Under the pieces are notes generated by a model that was not told the origin of the DNA, ran no database searches, and was given only the letters and a program-made list of their open reading frames with translations. The position numbers and the translations under genes were made by a program. A stretch of 64,000 nt of DNA from Gadus chalcogrammus. Lineage: Eukaryota > Chordata > Actinopteri > Gadiformes > Gadidae. The DNA is taken from the NCBI RefSeq assembly GCF_026213295.1, contig NC_079413.1, positions 18,961,190 to 19,025,189 of the forward strand. Reading direction: 5' to 3'. This document shows, piece after piece, positions 47,790-64,000 of the stretch. Numbering within the stretch: position 1 is the stretch's first letter; every line of letters starts with the position of its first letter.

Positions 47790-50022
47790 CAGATTTCTTC
47801 AGTCCCCATTTATTCGTAGTGCAGACTAGGCAGGACTACAGCACCTAGACAACCTGTTTCCGAACCCCCTCTTTAAGCAAAGTCCTGTCAAATCTACCAG
47901 TCCCACTGATATACAACCATGAAGATAAAATAATTAAAACAAACCAAGACAACCATTTCAAACCATGCAGATAGACTGAGAAAAAACACCACATAAATAT
48001 CCAGTATTAGACCAAAAGTATGACAAGGAGGTACACATAGGACTAGCCAAGGGCTGCTAGCAGCTAGCCACTAGCTCAAAGACCGCTAGTCAAGGTCTGC
48101 TAGCCGCTAGCTGGGATCACAACACCGATGCTTTTTGGGGGGGGTTCGGTACAAAATTACATCAGCTTTAACTCACACTCGAGGCTAACACTAGCAGCAC
48201 ACAAGCTAGGCTAAAGCCTGCAAACAAGGTTCCAGTTGACAGATGGTAATCCTACACTCTAGCGCTAGGCTAAGGCTAGCACGCAACAGTTACGGTCGAC
48301 TGATACAAGAACAAGACGTATGCTAGCAGCACAAAAGCTAGCATGAGCCAGGCTAACGCTAGCACGCAACCGTTTCTGAAACCGTGTCATGCTAGTGCTA
48401 GCCTGCTTAGGTTTGCTAGATGTAGTGTTTGTAAAAAAATTAAATAAAAAAGGCGATAGCTATGCTATTTCAGGTCTAAATCATACCAAAGCAGTGGATT
48501 GTTTTGTCCCGAAAAAAAAGAGTACATCTGCTTAGTCTAGTCTACAGGTTTGAGGATCACAGAAATAAACAAACTGAACAAAAGCATAGGGACCAAAATC
48601 CAGCATACAAGTGAATGTTTCTGACATTCTGTGATTCATGGTGACAGCAGCTTTCTGCCCCATCCAGCATATGATAAATAGGTCCTTCATTAGTTCCAAA
48701 ATGACCTCATCCCACTAATTCCGTCTCCCCTGTCGAGCTCATTCAAACTCATAGAAATGTCACGGTTATGTCCTCATAAAGTACCAAGAGGCATCGTCTG
48801 TAAAGTGCCAAATAATTAAAGTATTGCTGTACGGTGGCCCGTTGAGGCCATCAGTTGTGACTCACCGCCGTGGAAGACGACCAGGGCAGGAGGGCTGTAG
48901 CTTAAAGGAACTCCCGCTGACAGAGAAGTCAGAGAAGCTAGTAGTGTATTCTACAGGCACAGGGCGCGTGGCAGGGGGGGTAAAAGTGCTTTGATTAATG
49001 TATTGTTAATCCTACCCATTGTTCACATTATATAATAAAGATTAAAGCCTCCACACAGCAACGGGACTCTTCCACGTCCGTCAAAACCCTGTCTATTAAA
49101 GTGGAACCAGAAAGAAAATCTAAAGTAAAGTAGTCTAAAATCAAAACCGGCCAGAAGGGGGCAGTGTGGAGCAAGGTTTGGTGGATCAGGACCGGACCGG
49201 CTCCACTCCACCACCCTGAGCTCCAGTAAAACATGGTGAAGGAACAACGACCGGACTGGCTCCACTCCACCACCACTCTGAGCTCCAGTAAAACATAGTG
49301 GAAGAACAACGACAGAAATGTCCTTCATACGTGATGCACACAAGCACCGCCTCTTCTCCTTAAAAAGAGAACTCTACACGTTAAAATAAGGAAATTAAAC
49401 AGCACACAATTACACCAAAATGGAAAGAAATGATTGGAAAAGAAATGATTGAAATAAAATAATTAAAAACTCTCATGTTTGTCTCTTCGCCGATTGATCC
49501 GAAAGTTCCCATCGGTCGTACCGCAGCAGGTCTGACTTCCCAAGAGACTGTATGAAACAATACGGCGTCTCTCTGGGGTGTCATTCCACAACAGTCCAGC
49601 AGTAGGAGACACAATAACAGCAGCAGTAAGTCCAGGCTGCCTCGAGGGGTCAGTAACCACTAGTAGAAGGCATTAAGGCCACCAAACCGAGGGGGGGGAA
49701 AAAGGCAGTTTTGGTAAGAAAAACCTCCAAGGATTACCTTCTACAGACAGCACTGTTGTCATGGTAACAACACGCATGGCAACAGCACCTATGGGCCCGT
49801 GTCACCCAGTACCAGTGTTCTTAATGCTTAATGCACCCAGCTGGTGTTCAGAGCGAGCAGGCATCCCACCATGCATTCAGAGGACGGGTTCTATGTGAAT
49901 TAGACCCTTAGGGTCTAATTCACATAGAACCCGTCTCCTGAATGCCCGCTGGGTCTGAGCATCCAGCAGGGGTTCAGATCCAGGAGGGCCCCAGAGGGGA
50001 GCAGGAGGAGCAGACGGAGGTC
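47790..50022 (-). other. hook2: hook2 3'UTR
   Basis: Follows the stop at 50025-50023 on the minus strand. The best poly(A) signal is AATAAA at 47814-47809 (minus), giving about 2.2 kb. It contains short repeats of GCTAGC at 48040-48420 and a duplicated ~65-bp segment at 49185-49310 (GACCGGACTGGCTCCACTCC twice). Extent is inferred. Confidence 0.55.
49883..49935 (-). other. Perfect 25-bp hairpin in the hook2 3'UTR
   Basis: Arms 49883-49907 and 49911-49935 are exact complements around a 3-nt loop (TTA). Imperfect pairing continues outward (CATTCAGAG / TCCTGAATG). In the mRNA it starts 88 nt after the hook2 stop codon. Confidence 0.9.
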
Positions 50023-63538
<13,516 letters not shown>

Positions 63539-64000
63539 CTAGAGACATTGATAGGAAGGTATGAGAGCGGTTAGTGAAATCAGACACCTGAACGGACCTA
63601 TACACTGAACACCCCTGCTGGGGAGTTTGTATTGAAGCACACTGGGGGTACACTGTAATGCTTTGGTGTGGTTAAAGAAAAGCTATTGAGGATGAGATGA
63701 GTGCGTTACAGAGCTGACCCATTTCTAGTGGTTGGGTGTTAACTTTGAACCCCAATGCCCACGGTCCTTGAGCAAGACCAACCTCTGTCGCTCCTAAATG
63801 AAAAAACTTTCTTTGTATAAAATGTTCCGCTAACGAGTTAAATAGTCTCTTTATTTATTTAACATGAAACAAAATCCACATCAGCACACCAAATCCATCT
63901 GTATTCTTACTGTTCCAAATTGCTACTCAAATAGTTTCGGAGAAGCTAAGGTGCCTTACGAGTCAATAACACTATTTAACCCCCCTCATTAGCAGGTTAA
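63539..64000 (-). other. hook2: 5' intron of hook2 (part)
   Basis: Upstream of the first visible hook2 exon. The N-terminal exon expected from the family (ending before LQTF) was not found here, so it lies beyond the window. Nothing else was recognised. Confidence 0.6.

Overview
The window is nuclear DNA from a ray-finned (teleost) fish. Six protein-coding genes with GT-AG introns can be read through, and every exon phase closes. The introns and flanks hold teleost-type repeats: tRNA-derived SINEs, hAT elements with 8-bp target duplications, other TIR elements, very long (CA)n/(GT)n arrays and many minisatellites. The unusual density of dinucleotide and minisatellite arrays would fit a cod-like genome, but that is only an inference.

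Layout. (1) 1-16418 (+): last 29 exons of a non-muscle myosin II heavy chain, closest to MYH9; its 3'UTR runs to about 17830. (2) 19193-22540 (+): slc25a38, mitochondrial glycine carrier. (3) 24650-28720 (+): rpsa, ribosomal protein uS2, with three copies of one H/ACA snoRNA (SNORA62/E2-like) in introns 2, 4 and 6. (4) 30570-45080 (+): ubinuclein, closest to UBN2, an H3.3-chaperone (HIRA complex) subunit, with two hAT insertions in its introns. (5) 46491-45548 (-): trir (C19orf43-like), which converges tail to tail on ubn2. (6) 63538-50023 (-): hook2, dynein/FTS-FHIP adaptor, complete except for its first coding exon; its 3'UTR runs to about 47800. slc25a38-rpsa and trir-hook2 are also near neighbours in mammals; the two pairs and the other genes are brought together here. 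The genes share no operon-like function.

Most notable observations: an unannotated 63-nt in-frame exon at the loop-2 position of the myosin motor, resembling the 21-residue B2 insert of MYH10; a 6-nt hook2 microexon; three intronic copies of one snoRNA in rpsa; minisatellite arrays in myosin, ubn2 and hook2 whose unit starts at, or spans, a 5' splice site so that the donor is duplicated; a perfect 25-bp hairpin in the hook2 3'UTR; and CRE-bearing tandem repeats upstream of trir. No wholly new multi-gene system was recognised. All protein identifications come from reading translations against remembered family sequences, not from database searches.
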